A stretch of 28,909 nt of DNA from a virus: positions 1 to 28,909 of IMG/VR virus record IMGVR_UViG_3300035698_016379, one strand, 5' to 3'. The position numbers were made by a program, and so were the translations under genes. A model generated the notes under the pieces. The model did not search any database. It was given only the letters and a program-made list of their open reading frames with translations, and was not told where the DNA came from. Shown in pieces: positions 22,366 to 28,909 of the stretch. The stretch's first letter is position 1; each line of letters starts with the position of its first letter.

Positions 22366-23436
22366 TTAAGCTACTGTAGTAACAGTGCTATACGACACAT
22401 GAAGATATGTTGTGCTGTTTCCAGACGCGAACGCACCAGTATCGTTTGATATCGTAATCGACTTATTAATAAAATCTGAAGTAGCACCAGACGACATGTC
22501 TCCGAGAAGCTGAAAGAAGAAATCATTAACAACGCTGTTCAATCTGCTCGCTGGTTTCGTCTCTGATGCACTTTCTCCCGAAAGCGCAGCGCCCGCCCCG
22601 TATTGCAGCCCAAAAGTTCCGCCGCCTGAAAATGAAGTGCCGCCAAAATCGTTCTCGAACACTACATTCTTTACAATATGCACTGTATTTGCGCCACTAG
22701 CTGGGATGATCTCAACCGGAGTCGTGAACATGCCGATTATTTGGGCGGCCGACAATGATACCGTAACCGTTCTTGAAACGAGCGTTGAGAGCTCAATCTT
22801 ATCGCCAGATCCGCCTTCGATGTACGTGCCAAAAGACGTAGAAACAATCTTGTTTTCATCAACAGAGTCATCTGACATCTTAGCAAGAGTGACAGACTCG
22901 TTGGATATCTTGTCAGTAGCAACCGCATCATCCGCAATCTTAGCTTCTGTGACAGCTAAATCTGCAATCTTAGCTTCTGTGACAGCTAAATCTGCAATCT
23001 TAGCTTCTGTGACAGCTAAATCTGCAAGCTTTGCAGTAGCAACCGCATCATCTGCAATCTTAGCTTCTGTAATAGCTTCATTAGCTATTTTGTCAGTAGC
23101 AACCGCATCATCTGCAATCTTAGCTTCTGTGACAGCTAAATCTGCAAGCTTTGCAGTAGTCACCGCGCCATCTGCAATCCCGCCAGCACCCGAATAAAAC
23201 GCGGTAGTTGTTACAGACGTCGCATTCTTTAATGATGAAACAGAAAGGATGTTTGTTTCGTCTGTTCCGACAGCAAATATAAGATCGTCTTTTTCTAAAG
23301 CGAATCTCATTGCTACGAAATAATCTGCTGCTTTAATGTCTGAGATTACGTCAACAGCACTCTTATAAGACCAGAGCCTAGCTACGCCAAGCGCGCCGGA
23401 CGAAATGTTATTGAATGCATTAATATCAAAAGCCAT
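22366..23436 (-). CDS. Capsid-associated fiber protein with decapeptide repeats
   Basis: 356 residues. Residues 1-80 are homologous to the start of the 23475-24125 protein (both begin MAFDINxFNNxSSGA and keep DDLI near residue 50). Residues 87-196 are eleven decapeptides of the type [10 protein letters not shown]. The C-terminal domain again matches its neighbour ([13 protein letters not shown] against [13 protein letters not shown]). A decoration domain split by an elongated repeat shaft suggests a head fiber, or possibly a fiber on the tail neck. GGAGG precedes the ATG, and a strong terminator lies just before that ribosome site. The exact role is inferred. Confidence 0.7.
   Translation of the reverse strand: MAFDINAFNNISSGALGVARLWSYKSAVDVISDIKAADYFVAMRFALEKDDLIFAVGTDETNILSVSSLKNATSVTTTAFYSGAGGIADGAVTTAKLADLAVTEAKIADDAVATDKIANEAITEAKIADDAVATAKLADLAVTEAKIADLAVTEAKIADLAVTEAKIADDAVATDKISNESVTLAKMSDDSVDENKIVSTSFGTYIEGGSGDKIELSTLVSRTVTVSLSAAQIIGMFTTPVEIIPASGANTVHIVKNVVFENDFGGTSFSGGGTFGLQYGAGAALSGESASETKPASRLNSVVNDFFFQLLGDMSSGATSDFINKSITISNDTGAFASGNSTTYLHVSYSTVTTVA
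22849..23178. repeat. Eleven 30-bp repeats encoding decapeptides
   Basis: The DNA repeats with a 30-base period. The encoded consensus is (I/L)AD(L/D)AVTEAK. Several units are identical at the base level, so recent expansion is likely. The shape recalls repeat shafts in phage fibers. Confidence 0.85.
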
Positions 23437-23452
23437 TTTTACCTCCAGAAAA

Positions 23453-23468
23453 GGGGGCCGAAGCCCCC
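23453..23468 (-). terminator. Strong UUCG-loop terminator between capsid and fiber genes
   Basis: On the minus strand GGGGGC, loop TTCG, GCCCCC, then TTTT. It ends only a few bases before the GGAGG site of the 22366-23436 gene. It probably ends most transcripts coming from capsid and decoration genes and lets a fraction through. Confidence 0.85.
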
Positions 23469-23474
23469 CTGTTA

Positions 23475-24125
23475 TTATACAGCGTTAACGATTCTGTAGA
23501 ATGTATCGACAGTAAGCGTTGAATCACCATCATTACCAAAGTTAGCGTTGTTGTTATCTAGAACTAGAGCCTGATTAGCGCACCCTGTGTTAGCAACAAT
23601 CGGATTGATTGCTGGGAACCCGCGAGTAGAGCTATCAGCTGTCAACGTGATGAAGCCTGTCATCTCAATGACTTGAGACACAACAACGCCCGCTGCGTTT
23701 GTATAAGCAACAACCAGATTGTCGGACGACTCTGTATAAGCAACTGAGTTGTAGTCCAACTGCACATGACATCCCTCGAAGATTGCAATCTTACCAGCGC
23801 CTGGAGCCGGTACTAATACTTTTGGAGTCGTTGCAAGCAACAGAACTTCAGCAGAAGTTATAACGACACGATTAACGGTAGCGCCATCGGATGCGCCTAA
23901 TTTAACAGAGGTGCTAGTGGCAACAAAGACAGCAAATGTGCCCTTTCCGTCAGAGCCCGCGCAGTAAATCAAGTCATCAGCGCTCAAGCTTCCCGCGACA
24001 GATAAAAAGTAATCGTCTGTAACAATAGTAGCCAGCGTGTCCGTTGATGAGCTGTAAGCCCAAGATTTCGGGCCCTTTGCGGCACCTGAAGACCAGTTAT
24101 TAAAGCTATTAATATCAAAAGCCAT
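23475..24125 (-). CDS. Capsid decoration-like protein
   Basis: 216 residues, directly downstream of the major capsid gene and before a strong terminator, so likely expressed as highly as the capsid. It begins [21 protein letters not shown] and has a beta-rich C-terminal domain ([21 protein letters not shown], then [16 protein letters not shown]). Both parts are related to the 22366-23436 protein, which carries an extra repeat shaft between them. A decoration or head-surface protein is the best guess from position. AAGGGG lies before the ATG. Confidence 0.7.
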   Translation of the reverse strand: MAFDINSFNNWSSGAAKGPKSWAYSSSTDTLATIVTDDYFLSVAGSLSADDLIYCAGSDGKGTFAVFVATSTSVKLGASDGATVNRVVITSAEVLLLATTPKVLVPAPGAGKIAIFEGCHVQLDYNSVAYTESSDNLVVAYTNAAGVVVSQVIEMTGFITLTADSSTRGFPAINPIVANTGCANQALVLDNNNANFGNDGDSTLTVDTFYRIVNAV

Positions 24126-24142
24126 TTCTATATCCCCTTAAA

Positions 24143-24979
24143 TTATGCTGATTCATCGATGTCGATTTGAACGATGCCGGTAGCGTCAATCGCTTTAGCA
24201 TTCGCTTTGAACTTGCTGGTTACTAAGTAACTTAGTTTTTGCGGCATGTAGTTCACTTCAGTGCTGAAATCGATTCCGATGCCCATGCCCATTGATTGCT
24301 TGTCCCACATGAAGCAATTGCGAATGTTGCCAACTTTGGTCAATCCGCCTTCAGTCATGTCGCCAATCACAATCCAATTCACACCAGCAAGCCTAAGACC
24401 ATCAAGGCCAGCGTTTTCGATAACACGAGAGTTAACGAAGTCAGATGAAGTTAATTTGTCTTCATCTAAAAGTTGCTGCTCTGCTTGTGCAGAAATTAAG
24501 CAATACACACCGTTCATGCCGGCGTTGTTTTGATGAAGTGTGCTAATAGCTGAACGTACTTTAGCGTAAGTGAAGTTAGTTCCACCATTAGCAATGGTAG
24601 TCGCGCCGGAATTAACAAGACCATCAATAACCATTTGATCCATTCTGCGACCAATAGCCATAGCTGAAGCCCTAACAAGATCTAAACGCTCGTCAAAGTT
24701 AACTTCTGCTTGAGCAAACAGATCGGAATAATCAGAGGCATGCCAATCTTGGAGGGACAAGGTTACCGGCTCATACTGAACGTTCATTGCAACAACATCA
24801 GCCTGTATGGCTTTTTGTTGAGCTATGCCCGCGCCTGATTTTGGAAATTGTAGCTGTGAACCAACTACGTTGCGACGCATACGCATTGCATCTTTTGTTT
24901 TAAAGCCGCTTGATTGAAATTCAGCATGAACCTCGGACTCAAACGCTTTTACTGCTACTTCGTCTAGAAAAACTGACAT
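24143..24979 (-). CDS. Major capsid protein (HK97-fold type)
   Basis: 278 residues from the ATG at 24979, which has AGGAG 8 bases upstream; an in-frame GTG three codons earlier is less well placed. Segments typical of phage capsid proteins are present: VNFDERLDLVRASAMAIGRRMDQMVIDGL, ISTLHQNNAGMNGVYCLISAQ and LRLAGVNWIVIGDM, followed by MGMGIGIDFSTEVNYMPQK near the end. There is no long N-terminal delta domain, consistent with the separate scaffold gene upstream. Position after portal and scaffold supports the call. Confidence 0.9.
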   Translation of the reverse strand: MSVFLDEVAVKAFESEVHAEFQSSGFKTKDAMRMRRNVVGSQLQFPKSGAGIAQQKAIQADVVAMNVQYEPVTLSLQDWHASDYSDLFAQAEVNFDERLDLVRASAMAIGRRMDQMVIDGLVNSGATTIANGGTNFTYAKVRSAISTLHQNNAGMNGVYCLISAQAEQQLLDEDKLTSSDFVNSRVIENAGLDGLRLAGVNWIVIGDMTEGGLTKVGNIRNCFMWDKQSMGMGIGIDFSTEVNYMPQKLSYLVTSKFKANAKAIDATGIVQIDIDESA

Positions 24980-25152
24980 AGAAAACACTCCTAAAGATTA
25001 AAGAAAAATAATCGTGGTGTCTTGCGCGGTTTGGAGGGGTCCATGGCGGGAGTGTCCCAGGGCACAAGAGCCTAAATTGCATTAGACAAGAGTGCCCGCA
25101 GAACGGATCTTGATATCAACAGTGTAGCTGCTTGAACTACCCGATGGAAGGG
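24980..25152 (-). other. Leader region of the capsid gene with a stem-loop
   Basis: A 173-base gap in an otherwise tightly packed operon. It contains a stem-loop at 25060-25097: GGGCAC/GTGCCC, a symmetric 5x5 internal loop, and an inner 5-bp stem that is complete only in the minus-strand RNA through a G-U pair. A small GGGA/TCCC hairpin (25048-25058) follows. No T-tract is present. It may stabilise or process capsid mRNA. A 24-codon frame continuing the scaffold gene in -1 also ends inside it (25082). Confidence 0.6.
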
Positions 25153-25947
25153 CTACTTTTTACCGTGCTTTTCACGCTGCACTGCTTTGCCCATACGGTT
25201 CATCATTTCACCACGATACACTTCATCACTCTTATATTTTGCCCAATTAGCATTCATATCAGATTTGATGTCAGCTGAGGACTCGAAAGAGGCAACTTGC
25301 AGCATGTCAGATGCTCCAGGAATAGCAGACCGAGGTTGAAAAGCCCTGAGAGCTTGAAGCGCCTTCATATCATCAGCTGAAGATACCCAATTTCTGACAG
25401 TCTCAGCTGTGGCATCATCAAAAGTGTTATCAATCCACGTGTTGATTTTGGCCACTTCCTGCGGACCACCAGGCCCAAGTTTCTTCATTTCAGCCGCCAT
25501 GTCGACTTTAGCCGCAGATCTATGGAAGCTGTCGAACTCGGACAGCACACGCTCAAAACCGACTTGCGACAAGTTTAGGTCTTTGAATGTCTCTTTGAAG
25601 TGAGCAACTAAAGGGTCGTTTTCATCAATGCCCTCCATTGCCTCAAAGTTATAGCCATCTTTGGGCGCGCCAAGGGTCTCGCCAAACTTCTTTTCTAGCT
25701 CGCCGTAAGCCTGAGCTTGGTCTGCCATTGTCTTGTATTTGTCCTTCATCCACTCCGGCTTATCGCCCTCCCCTTTCACACCTTCGGAGAAGTACCAGTC
25801 GCCCTGCCCTGATTCTGCCTGGGCAGGGGGGGTAGATTCACTTTCAGAAGCGGCGGGGTAGGGGGCCTCGGATGCTCCCTGGTCCCAGAGAGTTTCGATC
25901 TTAGATGTTGCTTCGATTGCGTCCGTTGCTGCTGCTTCTTCAGTCAT
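25153..25947 (-). CDS. Capsid assembly scaffolding protein
   Basis: 264 residues, acidic, with an Ala/Glu/Ser-rich disordered N-terminus, then DWYFSEGVKGEGDKPEWMKD and YGELEKKFGETLGAPKDGYNF, a stretch common in podovirus scaffolds. Helical segments make up the middle, and a basic C-terminus ends REKHGKK, which would bind the capsid. It lies between portal and capsid genes as usual. The stop TAG follows AAAAAG; a -1 slip there would add 24 residues. Confidence 0.85.
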   Translation of the reverse strand: MTEEAAATDAIEATSKIETLWDQGASEAPYPAASESESTPPAQAESGQGDWYFSEGVKGEGDKPEWMKDKYKTMADQAQAYGELEKKFGETLGAPKDGYNFEAMEGIDENDPLVAHFKETFKDLNLSQVGFERVLSEFDSFHRSAAKVDMAAEMKKLGPGGPQEVAKINTWIDNTFDDATAETVRNWVSSADDMKALQALRAFQPRSAIPGASDMLQVASFESSADIKSDMNANWAKYKSDEVYRGEMMNRMGKAVQREKHGKK

Positions 25948-25950
25948 AAA

Positions 25951-26205
25951 TTATCCTTTGTTATTTTCTTTGTGCTGTTCAATGTTAGAGATGATTGAGC
26001 GAATCACATGATTCTGACCTTCTCTAAAGTACGCATGACTAGCGTCTTTACTCGGGTCAGCGACGGGAGCCATATCAATCAACGACTCTTTAAAGATAGC
26101 TAATAGCTCTCGTCCTTGCTCATTGTCTTCAAAAACGTTGTAGCAAAGCTGTAAGAATCTCTCGCTCTTCTGCTGCATTTTCTGCTGGTTCTTTGGATCA
26201 AGCAT
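25951..26205 (-). CDS. Small head-module protein (Bbp19-like?)
   Basis: 84 residues from the ATG at 26205, which has AGGAG with 7-base spacing. The longer frame (from 26268) lies inside the portal gene and lacks a ribosome site. The start overlaps the portal stop by 8 bases. Core: FLQLCYNVFEDNEQGRELL, then MAPVADPSKDASHAYFREGQ and HVIRSIISNI. The layout resembles the Bbp19-like small phage proteins placed between portal and scaffold genes. Function is unknown. Confidence 0.7.
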   Translation of the reverse strand: MLDPKNQQKMQQKSERFLQLCYNVFEDNEQGRELLAIFKESLIDMAPVADPSKDASHAYFREGQNHVIRSIISNIEQHKENNKG

Positions 26206-27733
26206 TTGGTTGCTCCTGCTGCTGTAACTGCTGCTCTTGTTGCTGCTTAAGAATTTTTTCGCCTTCAATCATCATGAGCTTAATCTGATTCTCATCCTTG
26301 ATTAAGTCTAGCTTGCTGTTGAGCTTCTCGCCCACCCAGCGCGGGAATCTCGGCGCATCGATAAGCGATTGAGAAACTTCCGGACCAAACGTGCCCATCA
26401 TAACTTGATAGAAGTTTAAGAAGTTCTCAAGCTCTGCTTGCTCTTTAGACTGAGCCAGTGGCGTCGAATACGTGAGAGACACAAGCTTTCCATCAACTTT
26501 CACATCGCTGACAAGACCCTTTTTGCGCAGTATATATAAAACGCGGTCAACAATCGGGTCAAACAGCTCCTTTTGTATGCGCTGATACGCAGCAGAAGCA
26601 TTTTCACGAATCGTATTCTGAGTGATTGTGACTTCCGTTGCTGTCCTGTCCGGAGCTTGCATCACTGGCTGCAGAGGCTGGGTCATCATGATTTCATTAA
26701 TCTGCTCGCGTAAGTCATTGACCACTAGTGCGGTGAAGTTAATGTTTCCGGCTGTCGGTAATGGCGCAATCGGCCATTGGTCAGAGCCCGTAGGGTTCAC
26801 AGCAATAATCTCATTGGGCGCAATCTTGAAGTTATACGGATTCACAATCCCAGACGTGTACGCCATGTAGACGGGGGCGGCCTGCAATGCAGCAGCTGTT
26901 AGCTCATCTTCGATGGCTTTGTTGATGGTGGCAGCGGATGGTAGGGCGTCCAGTACCGGCCCACGTCCACGGTCTTCGCCGGGAAGTTTGGACATTCTGA
27001 AAGCCACCCACTCCCAGCTTTCTTCTTCGCGCATGTAGGTAAGCTCGGATGTTGCTTTATCAATGACAACATATCTATATGTCTTTTCCTTGTAGTCATA
27101 GTAAGAAATCTCATATAGCTCTAGTTTTGCCTGGTCGTCATCACGATAGCGCTCTGGCAGCGTAAATTCTTCGCCCCAAAGTTGTTCGCAATGCTCGGGT
27201 CTTAGGTCGTGCCAGTCTCTGAAGAATGCGCTAAACTCTCCGCGCGGGCCGGTTTCGAAACTGATTTGGTCGCTTGGTATGGCGCTAAAAATAATAGGAT
27301 GTTCATCATCGCCCTCATTTATCTGCATTACGCCGGTCGAGATGGCCATATCCATGAATGCCTCAGATATGACAAGGTCGAAGTTTGACTGATTCAAGTA
27401 GTGGAAGAACGTGTCAGTAATAGCTTGCAGCTCTTTGTTCTTCTGCTCTTTTTCTTCTTCCGGTATCTGACGGCCTGCGACAAGCTTGACGAAGTTCTGG
27501 CCTGCCGGCATCAAGGCGTTGGTGGTGTTGTGGACGAACTTCTTCAGAGCACTTACCAACGTTGTGTCGTACACGTCCCAGTTTAAGTTGCTGCCCTCAG
27601 ATGTCATTTCCCACGGATTTCGATTCGGAATTGCATACTTATAAGCGTTCTTTAGAAGCTCTGACCAGCTTGCAGTGCGCGCTACTGCTTTTTCTCTTCT
27701 CTTAAGAAGAGCTCTAAGATGATTTTCTTCCAT
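26198..27733 (-). CDS. Portal (head-tail connector) protein, T7 gp8-like
   Basis: 511 residues. Recognisable segments of the podovirus head-tail connector family: YAIPNRNPW, VYDTTLVSALKKFVHNTTNALMP, an internal GRGPVLDALPSAATINKAIED, and PDRTATEVTITQNTIRENASAAYQRIQKELFDPIVDRV. The C-terminus ends in a Gln-rich coiled tail. Twelve copies form the DNA channel that docks TerL. It overlaps the upstream 66-residue gene by 1 base and the downstream small gene by 8. Confidence 0.95.
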   Translation of the reverse strand: MEENHLRALLKRREKAVARTASWSELLKNAYKYAIPNRNPWEMTSEGSNLNWDVYDTTLVSALKKFVHNTTNALMPAGQNFVKLVAGRQIPEEEKEQKNKELQAITDTFFHYLNQSNFDLVISEAFMDMAISTGVMQINEGDDEHPIIFSAIPSDQISFETGPRGEFSAFFRDWHDLRPEHCEQLWGEEFTLPERYRDDDQAKLELYEISYYDYKEKTYRYVVIDKATSELTYMREEESWEWVAFRMSKLPGEDRGRGPVLDALPSAATINKAIEDELTAAALQAAPVYMAYTSGIVNPYNFKIAPNEIIAVNPTGSDQWPIAPLPTAGNINFTALVVNDLREQINEIMMTQPLQPVMQAPDRTATEVTITQNTIRENASAAYQRIQKELFDPIVDRVLYILRKKGLVSDVKVDGKLVSLTYSTPLAQSKEQAELENFLNFYQVMMGTFGPEVSQSLIDAPRFPRWVGEKLNSKLDLIKDENQIKLMMIEGEKILKQQQEQQLQQQEQPNA

Positions 27734-27933
27734 TACCCAAGCGTCCCACGTTCAGCCGGAGATAAGAATCCGCCACCGGACCTCGATCGGACTTGTCTAA
27801 TAAACAGCCTTTGAGCACGATTTCTTTCGCGCTTAGCTTTCTCTTCTGCTGACAGCCTAAGCTCTCGCTGTTCATCTGCTGCGATGTTTGCTTTCTTTTG
27901 AGCTCGCTTTGCTTCGTGTCTTCCTGTTGACAT
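27733..27933 (-). CDS. Small basic head-module protein
   Basis: 66 residues with a very strong ribosome site (GGAGGTGATAA before the ATG). Lys/Arg/Ala/Glu-rich helix over residues 1-48, then VRSRSGGGFLSPAERGTLG. Small basic proteins with a Gly-rich end are common just before portal genes in podoviruses, but no function is assigned. The stop overlaps the portal start. Its first 62 bases overlap the end of the 27872 gene in another frame. Confidence 0.7.
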   Translation of the reverse strand: MSTGRHEAKRAQKKANIAADEQRELRLSAEEKAKRERNRAQRLFIRQVRSRSGGGFLSPAERGTLG

Positions 27934-28417
27934 TTATCACCTCCGATTTTTCGATGTTTGAGTGCTTAGCTGCGACAAGTCGCGTGAAAAGCTGGTAGGG
28001 AGTAAGACAAAAGAATGAGAATCCAACTCCGCTCATGTATTGCAACATAGTAACGCACGAGATAAGTTTGGGTCTATAAGTCAAAGAACTCCCGTTACCG
28101 CACGTGATGACTTTAACGCACGTCATGCCTGGGCTCTGGCTTAGAAGATTGTCTATAAAGGGGTGATGGCTAGCGCAGGGAGGCAGGATAACGTTCATTC
28201 CCACGCGCGTCGGGTCGAACATCATATAGATGAACTCTAGCTTTTCTACCATGAAGCAGTGACTAAACCCGCGCCTGCAAAACACCGAAAACAGATGAGG
28301 CCCCGTTTCGTAAAAGAAGAAATAGAGCTCTCTTGGTCTATATTCGAATCGAGATTTCGATTGAATCAGCGATTGGGCTTGCTGGGTTGCTCTTGATGAG
28401 CTCGCCGGTCTGCGCAT
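27872..28417 (-). CDS. Conserved-type hypothetical protein, start uncertain
   Basis: About 181 residues if started at the ATG at 28417; the frame is open to 28483, but that first part is probably not coding because another small gene occupies it. Recognisable stretches are RELYFFFYETG, RRGFSHCFMVEKLEF, MMFDP, and near the end CLTPYQLFTRLV. From memory, phage proteins with SHCF and C-x-TPYxLY segments are found in head modules of marine podoviruses, with unknown function. The paired Cys/His could suggest an enzyme (NlpC/P60-like), but I cannot confirm that. It overlaps the next gene by 62 bases. Confidence 0.55.
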   Translation of the reverse strand: MRRPASSSRATQQAQSLIQSKSRFEYRPRELYFFFYETGPHLFSVFCRRGFSHCFMVEKLEFIYMMFDPTRVGMNVILPPCASHHPFIDNLLSQSPGMTCVKVITCGNGSSLTYRPKLISCVTMLQYMSGVGFSFFCLTPYQLFTRLVAAKHSNIEKSEVINVNRKTRSKASSKESKHRSR

Positions 28418-28508
28418 CAACAAAAAAAATAGTGATGTCAGTGCTTTTCTCGAATGATTTTTCAATCTTTGAAACAACGTCAAACAATTCCTTTTTAGTT
28501 TTTCGCAT
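28338..28508 (-). CDS. Small hypothetical protein overlapping the TerS end
   Basis: 56 residues, ATG at 28508, overlapping the TerS stop by 14 bases. Protein-like composition: KKELFDVVSKIEKSFEKS, then DITIFFVDAQTGELI and IADSIEISIRI. It is a better candidate for this stretch than the Ser/Arg-rich translation of the competing frame. The ribosome site is weak and translation is probably coupled to TerS. No family recognised. Confidence 0.55.
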   Translation of the reverse strand: MRKTKKELFDVVSKIEKSFEKSTDITIFFVDAQTGELIKSNPASPIADSIEISIRI

Positions 28509-28909
28509 CTAGCTTCGCTTCAAGCGACTCAATCTTATCGCTTAACTCTGTGTGTTCTTTGAGCGTAGCACCTGCGAGCAAAAGCTTAGACAGCTCTGTG
28601 CTCTCTTTAGAGTCTATCTTCCCTTCGCTCACGATTTCTAATAGCTTTTTATAGCTGTCCACTATCTTGTCAGCACGTAAATCAATGCGCTTCGCCTTCA
28701 TCTTGCCGATTCCATAGACCCGGCCCAAGTACGTATTGAACGCGCTTTCATTGAAATCCGGATCGTCTAGCCGCTTTCTGCCGTAGTTCAACCAGTAAGC
28801 AATGCCAGCCTGGGTTCCGAGCTTCACAGCAGTATCAAGCTCGTCATTCAATCGTCTCCAGTTCATAAACGTATCTTCAACAACAAAGAACTCTGTGCAC
28901 ACTTCTTGA
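28495..28909 (-). CDS. Terminase small subunit, C-terminal part (5' end at 228 across the join)
   Basis: Bases 28782-28495 encode residues 77-171 of the TerS-like protein that starts at 228; 28783-28909 repeats the coding already given at 1-127. The C-terminal half is a charged helical region (GKMKAKRIDLRADKI, then ESTELSKLLLAGATLKEH and a final coiled-coil-like stretch). This fits the oligomerisation and portal/TerL-interaction part of small terminases. The stop overlaps the start of the next small gene by 14 bases, and the portal gene lies about 0.8 kb downstream. The partner TerL is not adjacent: it is on the other strand at 7080-8402. Confidence 0.75.
   Translation of the reverse strand, partial: QEVCTEFFVVEDTFMNWRRLNDELDTAVKLGTQAGIAYWLNYGRKRLDDPDFNESAFNTYLGRVYGIGKMKAKRIDLRADKIVDSYKKLLEIVSEGKIDSKESTELSKLLLAGATLKEHTELSDKIESLEAKLDAKN
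28783..28909. repeat. Terminal direct repeat, right copy (circular overlap)
   Basis: Exact second copy of bases 1-127. Removing one copy leaves a circle of about 28,782 bases and restores one uninterrupted terminase small subunit gene. Confidence 0.95.

Noticed and set aside
22849-23178. Regular 30-bp repeats that could suggest a CRISPR array
   Set aside because: The repeats are contiguous without unique spacers, stay in frame and encode a fiber shaft.
22637-23197. 186-codon plus-strand repetitive frame
   Set aside because: Antisense of the decapeptide repeats of the 22366-23436 gene.
24980-25152. tRNA or other classical RNA gene in the scaffold-capsid gap
   Set aside because: No cloverleaf or acceptor pairing could be formed; only the simple stem-loops described. 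No tRNA was seen elsewhere in the window.
28418-28483. N-terminal extension of the 27872 gene to 28483
   Set aside because: The stretch overlaps the better-looking 56-residue gene in another frame, its translation is Arg/Ser-rich, and no ribosome site is visible.

Overview
The window is a complete or nearly complete genome of a small tailed phage with a short tail (podovirus-like, Caudoviricetes). Bases 1-127 are repeated exactly at 28783-28909, so the molecule is circular or circularly permuted with about 28,782 unique bases, and the small terminase gene runs across the join. The virion genes are T7-like in kind and order: portal, scaffold, HK97-type capsid, two tail-tube proteins, three internal/ejection proteins and a fiber with a T7 gp17-like N-terminus. 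No RNA polymerase, DNA polymerase, primase-helicase, integrase or recognisable lysis enzyme is present. Shine-Dalgarno sites are strong and sigma70-type promoters are easy to find, so a Gram-negative, proteobacterium-like host is likely. The host cannot be named from the sequence.

Layout. (1) 535-1261 is a control region. Divergent promoters flank an inverted repeat. Rightward it drives a 17-codon leader ORF, a ribbon-helix-helix (RHH) protein and an acidic-tailed protein. Leftward it is positioned to start the late operon: a small hypothetical gene, TerS across the join, then everything from 28508 down to 8399. (2) 1259-3498, minus strand: small CxxC proteins, a VRR-NUC nuclease and a lambda O-like replication initiator whose N-terminal coding region carries four 45-bp direct repeats (likely origin iterons). 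(3) 3499-3921 is non-coding, with a terminator, direct repeats and an inverted repeat. (4) 3922-4547, minus strand: SSB and a second RHH regulator. (5) 4569-4613: overlapping divergent promoters. (6) 4641-8402, plus strand: an acidic hypothetical protein, ERF annealing protein, YqaJ/lambda-Exo nuclease, three small proteins and the large terminase. (7) 8399-28508, minus strand: the late structural genes, closely packed, read from TerS/portal to the tail fibers and a single-TM protein.

How it appears to work. Rep opens the origin inside its own gene and host enzymes replicate the DNA. SSB, ERF and YqaJ Exo support recombination and probably concatemer formation. TerS and TerL package the DNA but sit in oppositely transcribed units, with TerL in the early recombination operon. 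Within the late operon a UUCG-loop terminator after the capsid and decoration genes probably lowers expression of the downstream fiber and tail genes. A conserved-looking stem-loop precedes the capsid gene. The most unusual features are the SD-ATG modules inside the Rep repeats, a 64-bp duplicated gene-start module, a pair of decoration/head-fiber paralogs of which one has gained decapeptide repeats, and a possible -1 frameshift at the end of the scaffold gene.
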